A DNA stretch of 64,000 bases from Blautia glucerasea (GCF_020537505.1 NZ_JAJBMO010000001.1:62001-126000), one strand, 5' to 3'; numbered from the stretch's first letter, positions 42,505-52,158 are shown. Notes: generated by a model from the letters alone, not told the origin. A program made the numbers and translations.

Positions 42505-42564
42505 ATTTACTACTGAGTCAGAGTTGGCTGTGTTTTGCCTTCTTCCATTGGCATGGCTGGCCGG

Positions 42565-42641
42565 CCAGAGCGTGTTTAAAAAAAGCTTTCTGCAAGATGT
42601 GCGTCACAATTTGCAGGAATAATTTTTCAAACAGACTCTGG
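42565..42641 (+). promoter_or_regulatory. Long stem-loop in the rsmF leader
   Basis: CCAGAGCGTGTTTAAAA (42565-42581) pairs with the region ending in CAAACAGACTCTGG (42628-42641), 15 of 18 bases. Inside, CTGCAA and TTGCAG form a second stem. It lies between promoter and start codon. It could act as a terminator/antiterminator or as an RNA control element; its role is unknown. Confidence 0.5.
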
Positions 42642-42669
42642 ATCAGAATATTAAGTAAGGAGTTTTCCT

Positions 42670-44079
42670 ATGGATTCAGATAAATCAGCAGTTCTTCCAC
42701 AGGCTTTTCTGGACAGAATGAGGGAGATGTTACAGAACGATCATGAGGCTTTTCTGGAGGCCTATGACCAGCCGCGTACTTATGGCCTGCGAGTGAATAC
42801 CGCGAAAATTTCCTGTGAAGAGTTTGAAAGGATCGTTCCTTTTGAGATAAAGAAAATCCCGTGGATTTCTAACGGATATTTTTATAGTGAGGACATACGG
42901 CCATCCCACTGTCCCCTTTACCAGGCAGGGCTTTATTATCTTCAGGAGCCCAGTGCCATGACACCTGCTTCCCGGATTCCCATCCAGCCTGGGGAGTATG
43001 TGCTGGATATGTGTGCCGCACCTGGGGGAAAAGCAACTGCCGTTGGTTCCGCACTGAGAGGGAAAGGGCTTCTGGTGGCAAATGATATCAGCACTACCAG
43101 GGCAAGGGCCCTTCTTCGGAATCTGGAGCTTTTTGGGATTCCCAATCTTTTTGTGGCAAATGAAAAGCCTGAGAAGATGGTGAAAAATTTCCCGGAGTTT
43201 TTCCATAAGATCATTCTGGATGCCCCTTGTTCCGGGGAGGGAATGTTCCGTAAGGAGGAGGCTCTTGCCAAAGACTGGACGCCCCAGAAATCGGAGGAGC
43301 TTTCACAGATTCAGAAGCAGCTGTGCCTGAATGCAGCAGATATGCTTCAGCCAGGTGGACAGATGCTTTATTCTACCTGTACCTTTGCGCCCCTCGAGGA
43401 TGAGCAGGTGATTTCCTGGCTTCTTAAGGAGCGTCCGGAGCTTTCTCTTGTTTCTATGGAGAACTATGAGGGCTTTTCCACCGGTAATCCAGCCTGGGGG
43501 GACGGAAATCCCCAGCTGGAAAAATGTGTCCGGATCTTCCCGCATAAAATGCAGGGGGAGGGACATTTCCTGGCTCTTCTGCAAAAAGAGGGAACGGCCG
43601 GACCTTCTGCGGGAGCTTCTAAGGGTGGACGTCTGGCAGCGGATGTGCGGAAATATATGGAAGCGTTTTTCGAAGAAATCGGGTTAAAAACACTTGGCGG
43701 ACAGCCTTTTGACTGGAACCGGGTGGAGGTCCGTGCAGACAAGGTTTATTATCTTCCGGCAGTGTCCTGTAATTTCAGGGGACTTACGTTTATCCGCAAT
43801 GGGCTTTATCTTGGAGATTTGAAGAAAAACCGTTTTGAACCTTCTCAGCCGCTGGCTTTGGCATTCCTGAAGGATGAAGTGGAGGCAGTGATTTCTCTCT
43901 CTGTGGAGGATTCTCGGCTGGAGCGGTATCTGAAAGGTGAGACATTGATTGTTGAGCCTGAGGAGGCTGCTCATGCGAAGGGATGGCATTTGCTTTGTGT
44001 GGAAGGATATCCACTTGGATTTGGAAAACTTGTGAATGGAACTTTGAAGAATAAGTATCCGGCGGGATGGAGAGTGTAA
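42670..44079 (+). CDS. RsmF-type rRNA (cytosine-C5) methyltransferase
   Basis: A 469-residue SAM-dependent 5-methylcytosine RNA methyltransferase of the NOL1/NOP2/Sun family with a C-terminal RsmF-like extension (after about residue 310) including a PUA-like domain. Motif I is DMCAAPGGKATA, motif IV holds the cysteine in DAPCSGEGMFRKEE, and the catalytic Cys is in MLYSTCTFAPLEDEQV. The substrate is probably 16S rRNA. AAGGAG lies before its ATG. It is on the plus strand and convergent with addA. Confidence 0.92.
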   Translation: MDSDKSAVLPQAFLDRMREMLQNDHEAFLEAYDQPRTYGLRVNTAKISCEEFERIVPFEIKKIPWISNGYFYSEDIRPSHCPLYQAGLYYLQEPSAMTPASRIPIQPGEYVLDMCAAPGGKATAVGSALRGKGLLVANDISTTRARALLRNLELFGIPNLFVANEKPEKMVKNFPEFFHKIILDAPCSGEGMFRKEEALAKDWTPQKSEELSQIQKQLCLNAADMLQPGGQMLYSTCTFAPLEDEQVISWLLKERPELSLVSMENYEGFSTGNPAWGDGNPQLEKCVRIFPHKMQGEGHFLALLQKEGTAGPSAGASKGGRLAADVRKYMEAFFEEIGLKTLGGQPFDWNRVEVRADKVYYLPAVSCNFRGLTFIRNGLYLGDLKKNRFEPSQPLALAFLKDEVEAVISLSVEDSRLERYLKGETLIVEPEEAAHAKGWHLLCVEGYPLGFGKLVNGTLKNKYPAGWRV

Positions 44080-44110
44080 AGGAGACGGCTTCGCGCTGCA
44101 CCGTGGCTGG

Positions 44111-44213
44111 GGGCATCGTGCCGGTGCTGGGGGCTTTGGGCAGGTTCCGAGAAATACTATCCCCTTAGTTTTTCCGGGTTCTGAACTCAGTCCCCAGCAT
44201 TGGCACGATGCCC
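44111..44213. repeat. 103-base hairpin element related to that at 9429-9644
   Basis: Left arm GGGCATCGTGCC...TGCTGGGG and right arm CCCCAGCATTGGCACGATGCCC (split here: CCCCAGCA at 44192-44199, GGCACGATGCCC at 44202-44213), with an inner TTTTTCCGGGTTCTGAA. Against the other element: the same CATCGTGCC and CTGGG termini and the same CAGAACCCG-AAAAA block near the inner stem. It sits between the convergent rsmF and addA genes and could serve both as terminator. Confidence 0.7.
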
Positions 44214-44244
44214 ACAGACACCCCCTGCGAACCCCAACCACTTA

Positions 44245-47200
44245 TCATAACAATATCGCCTTTTTCAGCGTAAACGAATAAATATATTTCTCCTTCACCC
44301 TCCGCCCTGTCATCCTCTGGAGGGCCTGTGCGTAGTCTTCCAGCTGAGTGTGATAGAGGTCGATCAGCTTCTGCTCTTCTCCGCGGCGCACACGGTCTGT
44401 TTTGTAGTCCACAAGAACAATCTCATCTTCCTCCAGGAAATAAGCATCAATGATTCCCTGCACCAGCACCCGTTCCTGTGGATCCCAGGATTCGTCAATT
44501 TCTGCGGCACTTCTGGAAATCACAAACGGCTGCTCACGGAATAAATTGCCTGATAAGGCAGCCCCCTTCATTCTTTGTCCAAGCTCGCTTTCTATAAAAA
44601 TCTGAACATCAGAAATACGGACACAATCAGCCTCCGCCTCAGATAATTTCTTATTCTCAACCAACGCGGTTACCTGCTCACGAAGCTGCTTTGTACTGTC
44701 CATTTTATTGTACTCCAGGCACTCCATAACACGATGATAGGCAGTACCTCTTGCCGAACCGGTAAACTCCTCCTCGGACTCCCTTTTCTCCTCCATAAAC
44801 CTTGGAATCAAAGGAACAATATCCGGTTCAAAATAAACGGCCTCCTCAATATCTGTATCCTCATGATAACTCTTCTTTTTCAGGTCTGATACGCTGACCT
44901 TCACTGGAATATCTTTGCGGTATTCATACGGATACACAAACCCAAACCGCCTCTCCAGCTCTTCCCGGATGCCAGGATCTGTCACTTTTTCACAGTCCCA
45001 TTGCTCAAAAAGGTCTTCCTCCATCTGCCCTGTAGCCTGGTCTACCACCTCTGTCTGGGCAAGCATCTGTGCGGTAATCCTTTTCACCTCAAATTCCGAC
45101 GAATCATCATAAAGAGGATTCTCAAGTGACGGAAGCAGCCCAAACTCCTCATAAAGCCCATCCATACAACGGTGCCTTGCAAGCGCAGGCAGCACATAAT
45201 CCCAGTAGGTTTTTCCATTCAGCCTTGTTTCCGCTGGAAGAAGCTCCTGCTCATTGTCCCGGAATCTGGACAGATAAAGCAATTCTTTTTCCAGATTGGC
45301 AATGGTGCCAGTCATGATCAGCTTCTCCTTAGCTCTTGTCAACGCAACATAAAGAACACGGATTTCCTCTCCCAGACTTTCTTCCAGAAGCCTGCGCCTG
45401 ATCACCTGCTTATTCAGTGTAGACACGATCATCCGCCTGTCTGGTAAAATCGCATCTGCCCCGAGGCCAAAGTCCGGGTGAATAAGAAGACGGGCATTTA
45501 AGTCCTGGAAATTGAACTGTTTTCCCATACCTGCAAGGATCACAATTGGAAATTCCAGACCTTTGCTTTTATGGATTGTCATAATTTCCACCGAGCCCTC
45601 ACCTGCGCCGGAAAGATTCACTTCCCCGTAATCGACCTCATATTTCTGCAAATGCTCAATATACCTTACGAAGTTGAAAAGCCCCCGGTAACTTGTTTTT
45701 TCATAATCCATGGCTTTTTCCACCAGCATGGCAAGGTTGGCACTTCGCTGGGCACCGTTTGGAAGGGCTTTCGCATAATTGCCGTAGCCGGTTCTCCGAA
45801 GAACTTCAAGGATCAGCTCATGGACAGGCGTGTAAACTGCAAGATCCCGCATTTCTGTAAGCAAGCGAATAAAATCATGCAGTTTCTCATAAAGCACCGC
45901 TCTCGCCGCTGGAGAAGTCAGTTTTCTCCTTGCTTCTTTTTCCTCATCCTCTTTCCTTTGGTGCCCTTCCTGTAAAAATCTCTCCCATTCAAAAAGGTCA
46001 CCAGATTCCGGTTCCGAATTTCGTCTGTTTTTTTCTTCTTTCTCCCAGTTATCTGCCCTGTTCTCATACTCTTCCAGAAATTCCAGCACACTCTCGTAGA
46101 TCATCCCATCCGGGTGCTCTTCCCTAAGCACAGCCAACTCCTGTGAAGTACATCCCACCAGCGGTGATCTGAGCACACCGGTCAGGGGGATATCCTGCAA
46201 TGGATTGTCGCAAACCTGAAGATAATTCAGAACCGTAACAACTTCAAGAGCAGAAAAATACCCGGTTTTGGATGCTGCATAAACAGGGATTCCATGTGCC
46301 CCCAGCACCTCCGTAAAGGTCTCAGACCAGCCGGAAGCGCTGCGAAGGAGGATCACAATATCCCCGTATCTGACCGGACGGTATTCCTTCGTCTCCTTAT
46401 CCAGCACCCGTTCTTTTCCTACAATTTCCTTTATCCTGTGGGAAATGGCAAGAGCTTCCAGTGCACGGGCATCCTGGCCTTCCATCAGATCTTCCAGTTC
46501 TTCAGAATCCTTTTCCACAAGAAGAACCTCTGTTGGAAGAAATTCCTCCCTGTTTCCATCCGGAAATTCTGCTCCCGGATAAAGGGCCGCAGCCTCGTCA
46601 TAGGCAATCCCACCAAGATCTTCTCCCATGATCTGACGGAAAATAAAATTGGCACTGTCCAATATCTGGGATCTGCTTCGGAAGTTTTTGTGCAGGTCGA
46701 TTCTCTGCTCGTCACTATCCGTTATACGGTACTGTTTGTATTTTTCCATAAAAAGCTCTGGCCTGGCCAGACGGAAACGGTAAATACTCTGCTTTACATC
46801 CCCAACCATAAAAATATTTTTCCTGCCATCTGCCCAGCCGGACACACAGCTGGTGATCATCTCCTGAACCAGGTTGCTGTCCTGGTATTCATCCACCATA
46901 ACCTCATCATATTTCAGGGAAAGCTCACGGGCTGCGGCGCTCATGTGGTAAACAGATTCCTGGCGTTCTGGCGCCTTTCCATTTTCTTCCAAAGAAACCT
47001 CTCCCGTCTCACTGTCAGCCTCTCCTAAATTCTGGTCATTTTCCTCTCGTTCCATAAGGATCTCAAGGGCAAAATGCTCCATATCTGTAAAATCCAGAAT
47101 GTTCTTTTCCCGTTTCTTTTCACCATAGAGACGGATAAACTCCCGGGTAAGCTCCACCAGCATTTCTATCGGCTCCAGACAGGACGAAAGCAGAAGCGGA

Positions 47201-48183
47201 AGCTCCTCTTCTTTCACTGTAAAATACCGGGTGCCAATCTCCTTCAAAATTCCCTTCGCACTTTCACGGATGGCCTTCACCTGCTCTTTTAAGGTGTCGT
47301 CCACCGGCTCCTTGGGCTTCTTTGTAGAAAGTCTGGCAAAAGAAGGACTGCCAAGAAGTGCTCCCACTCCATCAAAGTCCCCTTTCTCTGCTTTCTCCTT
47401 TGCATCACGAATAAGAAGCAGATCACTTCCCAGCGCATCGTCATACAGATATGGTCCGCCTGGTACAAAGCACAGCTCCCTTGCTTCTTCTATCAGTGTT
47501 TTTGCCTGGTCAAGATCTTCCACAACATTTTTCCATAACAGTTTCATCCATTCTGATACTTTTATGGACTCTAAATCCGTGTTTCTATAACAATCTATAC
47601 ATTTTTCAAGCCAGCTGTCAGGATAGGGATTACTCATCGCAGCATTATACAAAGAGTAGATCAGCTCCTTGATCCCGTCATCCGTTTTGCCAGACGCATA
47701 GCACTCAATAAAATACTTGAACTTCCCGCTGTCCTTTGCATAATAATTTTCCAGAAGCTCCTTCATAACATCTTCTTTCAGAAGCTTCAGTTCCCCTTCT
47801 TCTCCAGTCCGGTAACCGGGATCCAGCCCGATCAAATGGAAATAATTCCGGATCACATAGGCGCAAAAGCCATCAATGGTAGTGATCTGCGCAGTGTGGA
47901 TCAGGGTTGTCTGACGCTGCAGATGCTCATTATCCGGGTTTTCATAGAGGGCATTTTCAAGTGCATTTGCAATTCGCTCCCGCATCTCCCCCGCTGCAGC
48001 TCTTGTAAAGGTCATAATGAGAAGCCGGTCAATGTCAACCGGATGATCCGGATCCATCACCTTCTCAAGGATTCGCTGCACCAGCACAGCGGTTTTGCCA
48101 GAGCCTGCGGCAGCACTTACCAGAATGTTCCGGTTTCTTAATTTGATCACCTGTTCCTGCTCTTTCGTCCACTTCACTGCCAC
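44245..48183 (-). CDS. addA: ATP-dependent helicase/nuclease subunit A (AddA)
   Basis: Motor and one nuclease subunit of the AddAB helicase-nuclease that processes double-strand breaks for recombination. 1312 residues. UvrD-type helicase motifs: Walker A LVSAAAGSGKTAVLVQR (about 20-36), Q-motif in RNILV, ERLLIMTFTRAAAGEMR motif, VDEYQDSN motif, MTIHKSKGLEFPIVIL motif and VALTRAKEKLIM. The C-terminal RecB-type nuclease has AYFLEEDEIVLVDYKTDR. The start is GTG at 48183-48181, directly after the addB stop. Confidence 0.97.
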   Translation of the reverse strand: MAVKWTKEQEQVIKLRNRNILVSAAAGSGKTAVLVQRILEKVMDPDHPVDIDRLLIMTFTRAAAGEMRERIANALENALYENPDNEHLQRQTTLIHTAQITTIDGFCAYVIRNYFHLIGLDPGYRTGEEGELKLLKEDVMKELLENYYAKDSGKFKYFIECYASGKTDDGIKELIYSLYNAAMSNPYPDSWLEKCIDCYRNTDLESIKVSEWMKLLWKNVVEDLDQAKTLIEEARELCFVPGGPYLYDDALGSDLLLIRDAKEKAEKGDFDGVGALLGSPSFARLSTKKPKEPVDDTLKEQVKAIRESAKGILKEIGTRYFTVKEEELPLLLSSCLEPIEMLVELTREFIRLYGEKKREKNILDFTDMEHFALEILMEREENDQNLGEADSETGEVSLEENGKAPERQESVYHMSAAARELSLKYDEVMVDEYQDSNLVQEMITSCVSGWADGRKNIFMVGDVKQSIYRFRLARPELFMEKYKQYRITDSDEQRIDLHKNFRSRSQILDSANFIFRQIMGEDLGGIAYDEAAALYPGAEFPDGNREEFLPTEVLLVEKDSEELEDLMEGQDARALEALAISHRIKEIVGKERVLDKETKEYRPVRYGDIVILLRSASGWSETFTEVLGAHGIPVYAASKTGYFSALEVVTVLNYLQVCDNPLQDIPLTGVLRSPLVGCTSQELAVLREEHPDGMIYESVLEFLEEYENRADNWEKEEKNRRNSEPESGDLFEWERFLQEGHQRKEDEEKEARRKLTSPAARAVLYEKLHDFIRLLTEMRDLAVYTPVHELILEVLRRTGYGNYAKALPNGAQRSANLAMLVEKAMDYEKTSYRGLFNFVRYIEHLQKYEVDYGEVNLSGAGEGSVEIMTIHKSKGLEFPIVILAGMGKQFNFQDLNARLLIHPDFGLGADAILPDRRMIVSTLNKQVIRRRLLEESLGEEIRVLYVALTRAKEKLIMTGTIANLEKELLYLSRFRDNEQELLPAETRLNGKTYWDYVLPALARHRCMDGLYEEFGLLPSLENPLYDDSSEFEVKRITAQMLAQTEVVDQATGQMEEDLFEQWDCEKVTDPGIREELERRFGFVYPYEYRKDIPVKVSVSDLKKKSYHEDTDIEEAVYFEPDIVPLIPRFMEEKRESEEEFTGSARGTAYHRVMECLEYNKMDSTKQLREQVTALVENKKLSEAEADCVRISDVQIFIESELGQRMKGAALSGNLFREQPFVISRSAAEIDESWDPQERVLVQGIIDAYFLEEDEIVLVDYKTDRVRRGEEQKLIDLYHTQLEDYAQALQRMTGRRVKEKYIYSFTLKKAILL

Positions 48184-51100
48184 TTACTCCACCTCCTTTG
48201 CAAAAGCGTCCCATAATTCCTCATCCGCAAAATTCTTCAATCTGCGGAAGTCATATCCAGGAATTTCCATATCAAAACCGCATACACCACTGTAGGGACA
48301 ATAGGAGCAGGCGTTTTTCTTTCCCAGCATGTACGGCGCCACCTGGGCATCTCCGGACATAATGGACTTCCGGATATGGGAAATCTTGATCTTTACATAA
48401 CGGTTCAGGATATCAAACTGTTCCCTTGTTGCCACTGATGAATTCTTGCGGAAACTTCCGTCCTTGTTAAAGGACACTGGAAGGGATACCAGGGAGCTGT
48501 CCATTTTTTCTACCAGTTCTCTATCTGCCTGAACAAGACCATTCATTTTCAGCTCCTTCAATACCTTTTGCCGGACAGCTTCCATATCTGCATCCATCTT
48601 CTCTTTGATCATAGGATCTTTGATATTATAATAAAAGACGCCTGCAGGGATCACCTCTTTATCCCTGTGCTTGTTTTTTTCTACCGTCAGGGCTCCATCC
48701 ATGTAGATCATCAACTGAAGCTGCAGTCCATGGTACAGGGACACCAGATCAAAGGAAATGTTTCCAGTCTTATAGTCAATGACCTTTACATACAGCTTTC
48801 CATCTTCCGTTTCCATGGTATCCACACGGTCAATCCTTCCTCCCTGGAAAACCACTTCCACTCCTTCCGGCTGAAATTCTCCGCCCTTCAGCTGCTCCTG
48901 GATGGCCCACACAGTTCTTCTTACCATCCGCTTGGTGCGCTGGATCATATATTCATTGCGGGCACTGCTTTTCAAAATGGTATTTCCGTAGTCTGCACTT
49001 ACCTGCTCCACCAGGATATCCGCCATTTCATCCCGTTGTTCATCCGTAAGCCCAGCCAGGGAAAGCTTCTCTTTATTTAATTCCTGGAAAAGCTTTTCCA
49101 ATACCTTGTGCATGATATTTCCCATATCCATGGCACGAAATTCATACTCTGCACGCTCTGTCAGCTTCAGGCCATATTGAAGGAAATGGGCAAATGCACA
49201 GGCAGAATAGCGTTCCAGCCGGGTGGCACTGTATGGAGACACTTCCCCGTACAAAACTTTTGCCACACTTTCGCTTATAATATCCACCGGCTTTCTGGTT
49301 CTGGAAGCCTCCACCAGCTTCCTTGCCACTGTCCCATATTTCGGACTTCTAAGATACCAGCTGTAAAGCTCGCTGTATAAAGGATCTCCTTTTCCAAGTG
49401 CTCCATCTGCAAGACCTTTCAGGAAACATTCCAGGCTGTTTCCTGGAATCTCCATGCTGTCAAGAGTGAATTCCTGATCTGCTGCATTTTCCACTTCCAG
49501 CTGGGGATAAAGTCCCTGAATGGTGTGGATCAGATAGGCCGGGCTCAGCGGCTCTCCTTTTCCATTGGAAAAGCAGTAGGAAAGGCACAGATATTCACTT
49601 GGCTTGGTCAGGTTCAGATACAGGTAAAAGCGCTGGGTGTTCATCAGCTCCTTTGGTCCGGGTGCCAGCTCCATGCCTTCCTCTGCGAAAAATTCACGGT
49701 CCATCTGGGTAAGCATTCCACCGGAATCCGTATTTTTCGGGATGTTTCCTTCGTTCACTCCCACAAAAAATAAAGCCTTGATCTCTTTCAGACGGGTTCT
49801 TTCCATATCTCCGATGAGAACCTGATCCATACTTGGCGGAATCAGGGCAACCTTTGACTTGGCAAAACCGGTCTCCAGAAGCTGTACAAATTCGGTTCTT
49901 GTAAGCTCTTCTTCTCCAAGGATCTCCACCATACGGTCAAGGAGTTCCATAACAATTCCGTAGATTTGTGCATATTCTTTTTCCAGGGCTTTCTCCCCTT
50001 TTTTCTGGAAAAGAAGCTCCTGTTCTTTTAGCTTTTTCTGGATCTGGCAGCCGGTGATAAACTGATATAAACTATAACAATATTCACATACCTTCTTTTT
50101 TCCACCAGAAAAGCCCTGTGCCAGGATTTCTGTTTCGTTCACAAAACGCTCCCGGTATTCATTCAGCAGCTGGATGTCCCCTTCCCTCATTGTCCGATAG
50201 GTCCGGATCCATTTCCCGGACCATTTCTTATACCCCCGGATTCCAAGGGCAAGCACATAGTTCTCCAGCATGTCCGCTTCTTCTCTTATAATTTCAGACA
50301 GGCCGCACCGGAGATAGCGGAAAACACTTTCATAAGAAAAATCTTTGGTAACCATTTCAAGAGCGGCGCGGATATATTCCACAAAAGGATTCATAAGGAT
50401 GGTATGCTTTTCATCCAGGAAATAAGGGATCTGGGATTCCTCAAACACCTGGGAAGCAATACTTTTATAGGCCTCCAGATTACCGGTGATCACCGCGATC
50501 TCGCCGTATTTCAAGCCTTTTTCACGCACCATACGGCGGATCCTTCTGGCGGTCTCTTCCAGTTCTTTTATGGGAGATTCCGCTGCAAATATGCGGATCT
50601 CGTCCTGCTTTTTCTCATAGGATGCTCTCTGGTACCGGAACAGATGCTTTTCCAGGAAGCCAAGGGCAGGTGAATTCTGGAAACGGCCGTGTTCGTCCTC
50701 TTTTAGCAGAACAGGTTCGTCCAGGTCATTGGTAAGTCCGGATAAAGTATGGAGCATTTTCCGGCTCATATAAAAGAGCTGGTGTGGTTTTCCCATCTGT
50801 GAATAATTCTGGGCAGCATCCATGGTGACGGTTACAAGTACCTTGCTGCATACGGCTAAAAGTTCCTGGATCACATTCATCTGCACTGGGGTGAAGCCTG
50901 TAAATCCATCCAGAAGGAGGACTGCATTTCTCAGCTTATTGGAAAATGGGATGGCTTTTTTCAAAGCGTCCATTACACCCTCTCCGGTCATATAATGGCC
51001 TTCCAGATACCCAAGGAAAGCCTGATACAAAACTCCCACGTCCTGCATTTTCATATGAAGCAAAGATTCTGATCCTGTTTTTTCCAGCATAGTTTCCAGA

Positions 51101-51513
51101 TCTTCTTCGTGGATGTCGTACTGCATAAACTCAGAGAGCAGAGATTTTACCTCATCCAGATAGCCGGGCTTGTTCATCTGGCTGCCAAGATAGGGCAGGT
51201 TTTTCCGGTGCTGCTGGACTAATTTCTGAAGCACCATACTTTTTCCAGTGTCATCCAGAAGGACTTCCTGGGCACCACCCACTTCCCCGAAAATGCGGTA
51301 GGCAAGACGCTCAAAGCTTAGCACATCAATATTCAGGATTCCTTTTCCAGGGTGCATTTCCACCACATTCTTCTGTGTCTGCATAGTGAACTGCTCCGGG
51401 ACAATGATGTAGTACAGGCACTGGGGATTTTCCAGGGATTCCTGGATGATGTGCTGGCAGGCATAATGGGTTTTGCCGATACCGGAACTGCCGATAATGA
51501 ATTGTAGGGACAC
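48184..51513 (-). CDS. addB: ATP-dependent helicase/deoxyribonuclease subunit B (AddB)
   Basis: Second AddAB subunit, 1109 residues, nuclease active and with a degenerate helicase. It begins FIIGSSGIGKTHYA (P-loop-like, at the N-terminus). The RecB-like nuclease domain near the C-terminus has KVIDYKTGNISF. An iron-sulfur cluster is expected from one Cys in YSACAFAHFLQYGL and three in KNACSYCPYSGVCGF. The start is GTG at 51513-51511 with AGGAGG ahead. It is followed without a gap by addA. Confidence 0.97.
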   Translation of the reverse strand: MSLQFIIGSSGIGKTHYACQHIIQESLENPQCLYYIIVPEQFTMQTQKNVVEMHPGKGILNIDVLSFERLAYRIFGEVGGAQEVLLDDTGKSMVLQKLVQQHRKNLPYLGSQMNKPGYLDEVKSLLSEFMQYDIHEEDLETMLEKTGSESLLHMKMQDVGVLYQAFLGYLEGHYMTGEGVMDALKKAIPFSNKLRNAVLLLDGFTGFTPVQMNVIQELLAVCSKVLVTVTMDAAQNYSQMGKPHQLFYMSRKMLHTLSGLTNDLDEPVLLKEDEHGRFQNSPALGFLEKHLFRYQRASYEKKQDEIRIFAAESPIKELEETARRIRRMVREKGLKYGEIAVITGNLEAYKSIASQVFEESQIPYFLDEKHTILMNPFVEYIRAALEMVTKDFSYESVFRYLRCGLSEIIREEADMLENYVLALGIRGYKKWSGKWIRTYRTMREGDIQLLNEYRERFVNETEILAQGFSGGKKKVCEYCYSLYQFITGCQIQKKLKEQELLFQKKGEKALEKEYAQIYGIVMELLDRMVEILGEEELTRTEFVQLLETGFAKSKVALIPPSMDQVLIGDMERTRLKEIKALFFVGVNEGNIPKNTDSGGMLTQMDREFFAEEGMELAPGPKELMNTQRFYLYLNLTKPSEYLCLSYCFSNGKGEPLSPAYLIHTIQGLYPQLEVENAADQEFTLDSMEIPGNSLECFLKGLADGALGKGDPLYSELYSWYLRSPKYGTVARKLVEASRTRKPVDIISESVAKVLYGEVSPYSATRLERYSACAFAHFLQYGLKLTERAEYEFRAMDMGNIMHKVLEKLFQELNKEKLSLAGLTDEQRDEMADILVEQVSADYGNTILKSSARNEYMIQRTKRMVRRTVWAIQEQLKGGEFQPEGVEVVFQGGRIDRVDTMETEDGKLYVKVIDYKTGNISFDLVSLYHGLQLQLMIYMDGALTVEKNKHRDKEVIPAGVFYYNIKDPMIKEKMDADMEAVRQKVLKELKMNGLVQADRELVEKMDSSLVSLPVSFNKDGSFRKNSSVATREQFDILNRYVKIKISHIRKSIMSGDAQVAPYMLGKKNACSYCPYSGVCGFDMEIPGYDFRRLKNFADEELWDAFAKEVE

Positions 51514-51558
51514 GTTCTTTCCTCCTAGTATAATAATCGGTGTTACTATTTATCTTAT

Positions 51559-51587
51559 ATTCTATCATATTTTCGTTATTTTGATAA
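51559..51587 (-). promoter_or_regulatory. Candidate promoter of addBA
   Basis: TTATCA (51587-51582) and TAGAAT (51564-51559) with 17 bases between, 45 bases upstream of addB. The -35 matches 4 of 6. Confidence 0.5.
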
Positions 51588-51617
51588 TAGGATAGAATAA
51601 GTAAGTGAATGCCTGGT

Positions 51618-51644
51618 GTTGCTGTGAACGGAGTGAACAGTAAC
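51618..51644. repeat. 27-base repeat, copy 2
   Basis: Minus strand reads GTTACTGTTCACTCC then GTTCACAGCAAC; 25 of 27 bases match the copy at 39676-39702. Shorter relatives occur at 19896-19912 (TTACTGTTCACAGCAAC) and in the tandem pair at 42398-42457. Confidence 0.75.
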
Positions 51645-51699
51645 TGCCTGGTTTTTCCAGGATTTTTCCATTATAAATGCGAAACAGGAGGCGCAGTCC

Positions 51700-52158
51700 A
51701 TGAGTTCGAAAACCAGGATCATCGTGTTACATATGAAGGAAGTGGTGTATACCATCGCCTTTCTGATTCTTGCTATTCTTCTGGGAGTGCTGATCTATTT
51801 TATGTTTGGACCGGGAAAAAGTCAGACTACGGCAGCCACAGGGGAGGGACTTTATACACCGGGAGTTTACCGAAGCTCTCTTACTTTGAATAAAAATACC
51901 TTTGATGTGGAGGTTACAGTAGATCAGAACAGCATCCAGTCCATTGAGCTGGTGAACTTAAGTGAAAGTACCACTGCCATGTTTCCGCTGGTGAAACCTT
52001 CCCTTGAGTCCCTGGCAAGCCAGATCGTGAACAGCCAGTCCCTGGATGACCTGAAGTATTCCACAGACCGGAAATATACGTCACAGCTGCTTCTTTCTGC
52101 CATTGAAGATGCACTAAAAAAGGCGGAGAACCATGTTAGTTCTCCGCCTGTGGAATGA
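51700..52158 (+). CDS. Small membrane-anchored protein with FMN_bind-like domain
   Basis: A 152-residue protein with one N-terminal membrane helix (VVYTIAFLILAILLGVLIYF, about 14-34) and an outer domain. The GLYTPGVYRSSLTLNKNTFDVEVTVDQNSIQSIELV pattern (given here only in part: GVYRSSLTL, DVEVTVDQN, SIELVNL) resembles the beta-strands of FMN-binding domains. The usual SGATxTS flavinylation motif is replaced by STDRKYTSQLLLSAI, so covalent FMN is doubtful. AGGAGG precedes the ATG. It runs convergently into nadE, and its 3' end carries the nadE terminator. Confidence 0.7.
   Translation: MSSKTRIIVLHMKEVVYTIAFLILAILLGVLIYFMFGPGKSQTTAATGEGLYTPGVYRSSLTLNKNTFDVEVTVDQNSIQSIELVNLSESTTAMFPLVKPSLESLASQIVNSQSLDDLKYSTDRKYTSQLLLSAIEDALKKAENHVSSPPVE
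52116..52148 (-). terminator. nadE terminator, inside the 3' end of the convergent gene
   Basis: Minus-strand GGCGGAGAAC (52148-52139) and GTTCTCCGCC (52131-52122) form a perfect 10-bp stem followed by TTTTTT. The whole element lies within codons of the plus-strand gene ending at 52158. Confidence 0.85.
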
